64,000 nucleotides of DNA from Metabacillus sp. B2-18 (GTDB lineage Bacteria > Bacillota > Bacilli > Bacillales > Bacillaceae), in NCBI RefSeq assembly GCF_021117275.1, contig NZ_CP088245.1, positions 4,714,001 to 4,778,000 on the forward strand, written 5' to 3'. Under the pieces are notes generated by a model. The model did no database searches, was not told the DNA's origin, and saw only the letters and a program-made list of their open reading frames with translations. How positions within the stretch are numbered: the stretch's first letter is position 1; every line of letters begins with the position of its first letter. Below, piece after piece: positions 63,189-64,000 of this stretch. Position numbers and translations under genes: made by a program.

Positions 63189-64000
63189 TTATTTTTTCTT
63201 AGGAGTCTTACGTTCTCTTACACAGAGGGTCCGTTTCACCCCGCATTTAAATTGAAATTCAACTATTCGTTCCTTATAAATAATGCCCCGTTCGATTGTC
63301 TTTTTGAAAAGCGTTAAATCAAAATCATCTAGTTTCTCTGTTTCTTCTAATAAGACTAGGAGCGATTGGAATTGCTTTTCTAAATAAAGTTGCTCTTGCA
63401 TGTTTTCCTCTAGGCTGTCCCGCTCCTGTTGAAGGATTTCTTGTTCATAAATCAAGTGCCTTAATGTCGCATCGTAGATAGCATCTCTTGTAGCCGATTC
63501 CTTGGCAGCCAAGTCACTGATGCGATCTGTTATGGTTTCAATTTGCTTGTTTAACTCTTCCAGTCGCTGTTGTTCCGGTGGTGAGAGGGATGCCTTTTCG
63601 ATAGCTTGGTTAGCTTCTTCTATTACTTCATCGGGGTTTTCTTTCATTTCCCTCATAATTTTCATAAAGGCATTTTCAAGGTCTGTCTCATGAACATAGC
63701 TTGTTTTACAATCTTTATAGTCTGGATCTCGTCCTGCGGTCACTCTGCATTGCCAAGCAGAAATGTAATACTTCTCACCCTTCCTGCTTGAAGTCATCCG
63801 CCTTCGTATAACGGGCCTTCCGCATTCTCCACAAAAGTATTGGTTAGAAAATGGACTGTGTCCACTAAAGTGTTGTCGATATTTTTTATCCGGGTCCCTC
63901 ATCATCAAGCTTCGCCTTTTCATTTCTTTTTGAACAGCCTCAAAGGTTTCTTCGCTAATAATTGCTGGATGGGTGTTCTTCACATAATATTGTGGCTGAA
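63189..64000 (-). CDS. Large serine recombinase A, C-terminal part (runs off the window)
   Basis: The frame is open to the right edge (QYYVKNTHPAIISEETFEAV) and ends at 63189 with KTPKKK. A zinc ribbon (YFCGECGRPVIRRRMTSSRK, then WQCRVTAG) and a long coiled coil (PEQQRLEELNKQIETITDRI) are the C-terminal parts of large serine recombinases. The catalytic domain lies outside the window. Together with B and C it makes a tandem of three, as reported for some integrative conjugative elements with recombinase triplets. Confidence 0.85.
   Translation of the reverse strand, partial: QPQYYVKNTHPAIISEETFEAVQKEMKRRSLMMRDPDKKYRQHFSGHSPFSNQYFCGECGRPVIRRRMTSSRKGEKYYISAWQCRVTAGRDPDYKDCKTSYVHETDLENAFMKIMREMKENPDEVIEEANQAIEKASLSPPEQQRLEELNKQIETITDRISDLAAKESATRDAIYDATLRHLIYEQEILQQERDSLEENMQEQLYLEKQFQSLLVLLEETEKLDDFDLTLFKKTIERGIIYKERIVEFQFKCGVKRTLCVRERKTPKKK

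Noticed and set aside
1..64000. CRISPR arrays, tRNA or rRNA genes
   Set aside because: No regularly spaced repeats of 24-40 bases and no tRNA- or rRNA-like sequence were noticed on either strand by eye.

Overview
The window looks like an accessory, heavily rearranged stretch of a Bacillaceae (Bacillus-group Firmicute) chromosome. It is AT-rich with strong GGAGG-type ribosome sites. It carries comK and pdaC homologues, a YxdLM/YxeA-type peptide-ABC module, a msr-mph macrolide operon and many recombinases. I saw no rRNA, tRNA or CRISPR array. Family names come from motifs read by eye; no database search was run.

Layout. 1-4.7 kb: a sugar ABC binding lipoprotein (cut by the window edge) and its divergent LacI-type regulator with matching operators, a MORN-repeat membrane protein, a frameshifted secreted protein and an RDD membrane protein. 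5-9.1 kb: small unknown operons, including a membrane protein followed by two paralogous mini-proteins, and several gene remnants. 9.2-14.7 kb: a ComK-family regulator, two overlapping DGQHR/DndB-like genes, a pRiA4b-ORF3-type protein and a ParB-like protein. 14.9-31.3 kb: a graveyard of repeats. Three derivatives of one yifB-RAYT locus occur here, two of them with CoiA-like genes, together with REP-like 27-nt palindromes, an IS110-type element that splits a gene of an unknown three-gene operon, an Abi_2/HEPN gene and a PLD-like nuclease.

31.4-64 kb: large serine recombinases. One of them appears to be cut in two by a 28-kb integrative element (about 34.57-62.65 kb). Joining its two halves at a shared TGATAC restores a continuous recombinase reading frame, and matching AAACACC arm-like repeats lie just inside both ends. 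From left to right the element carries a frameshifted tyrosine integrase, a CI-like repressor, excisionase-like and small genes, a frameshifted primase-helicase followed by an origin-like repeat field, and a lone HK97-type capsid protein. These are followed by an attenuated macrolide-resistance operon (leader peptide, msr-type ABC-F, mph), a truncated MATE pump, an exopolysaccharide cluster (GH8-like, wecB, GT2, DUF2334, GH113-like), a pdaC-like deacetylase and a two-component/ABC detoxification module. No relaxase or conjugation genes were seen inside it.

Several genes are broken by single-base indels in A-rich runs (integrase, primase, yifB copy, secreted protein). This means either real decay or assembly error, and raw reads should settle which.
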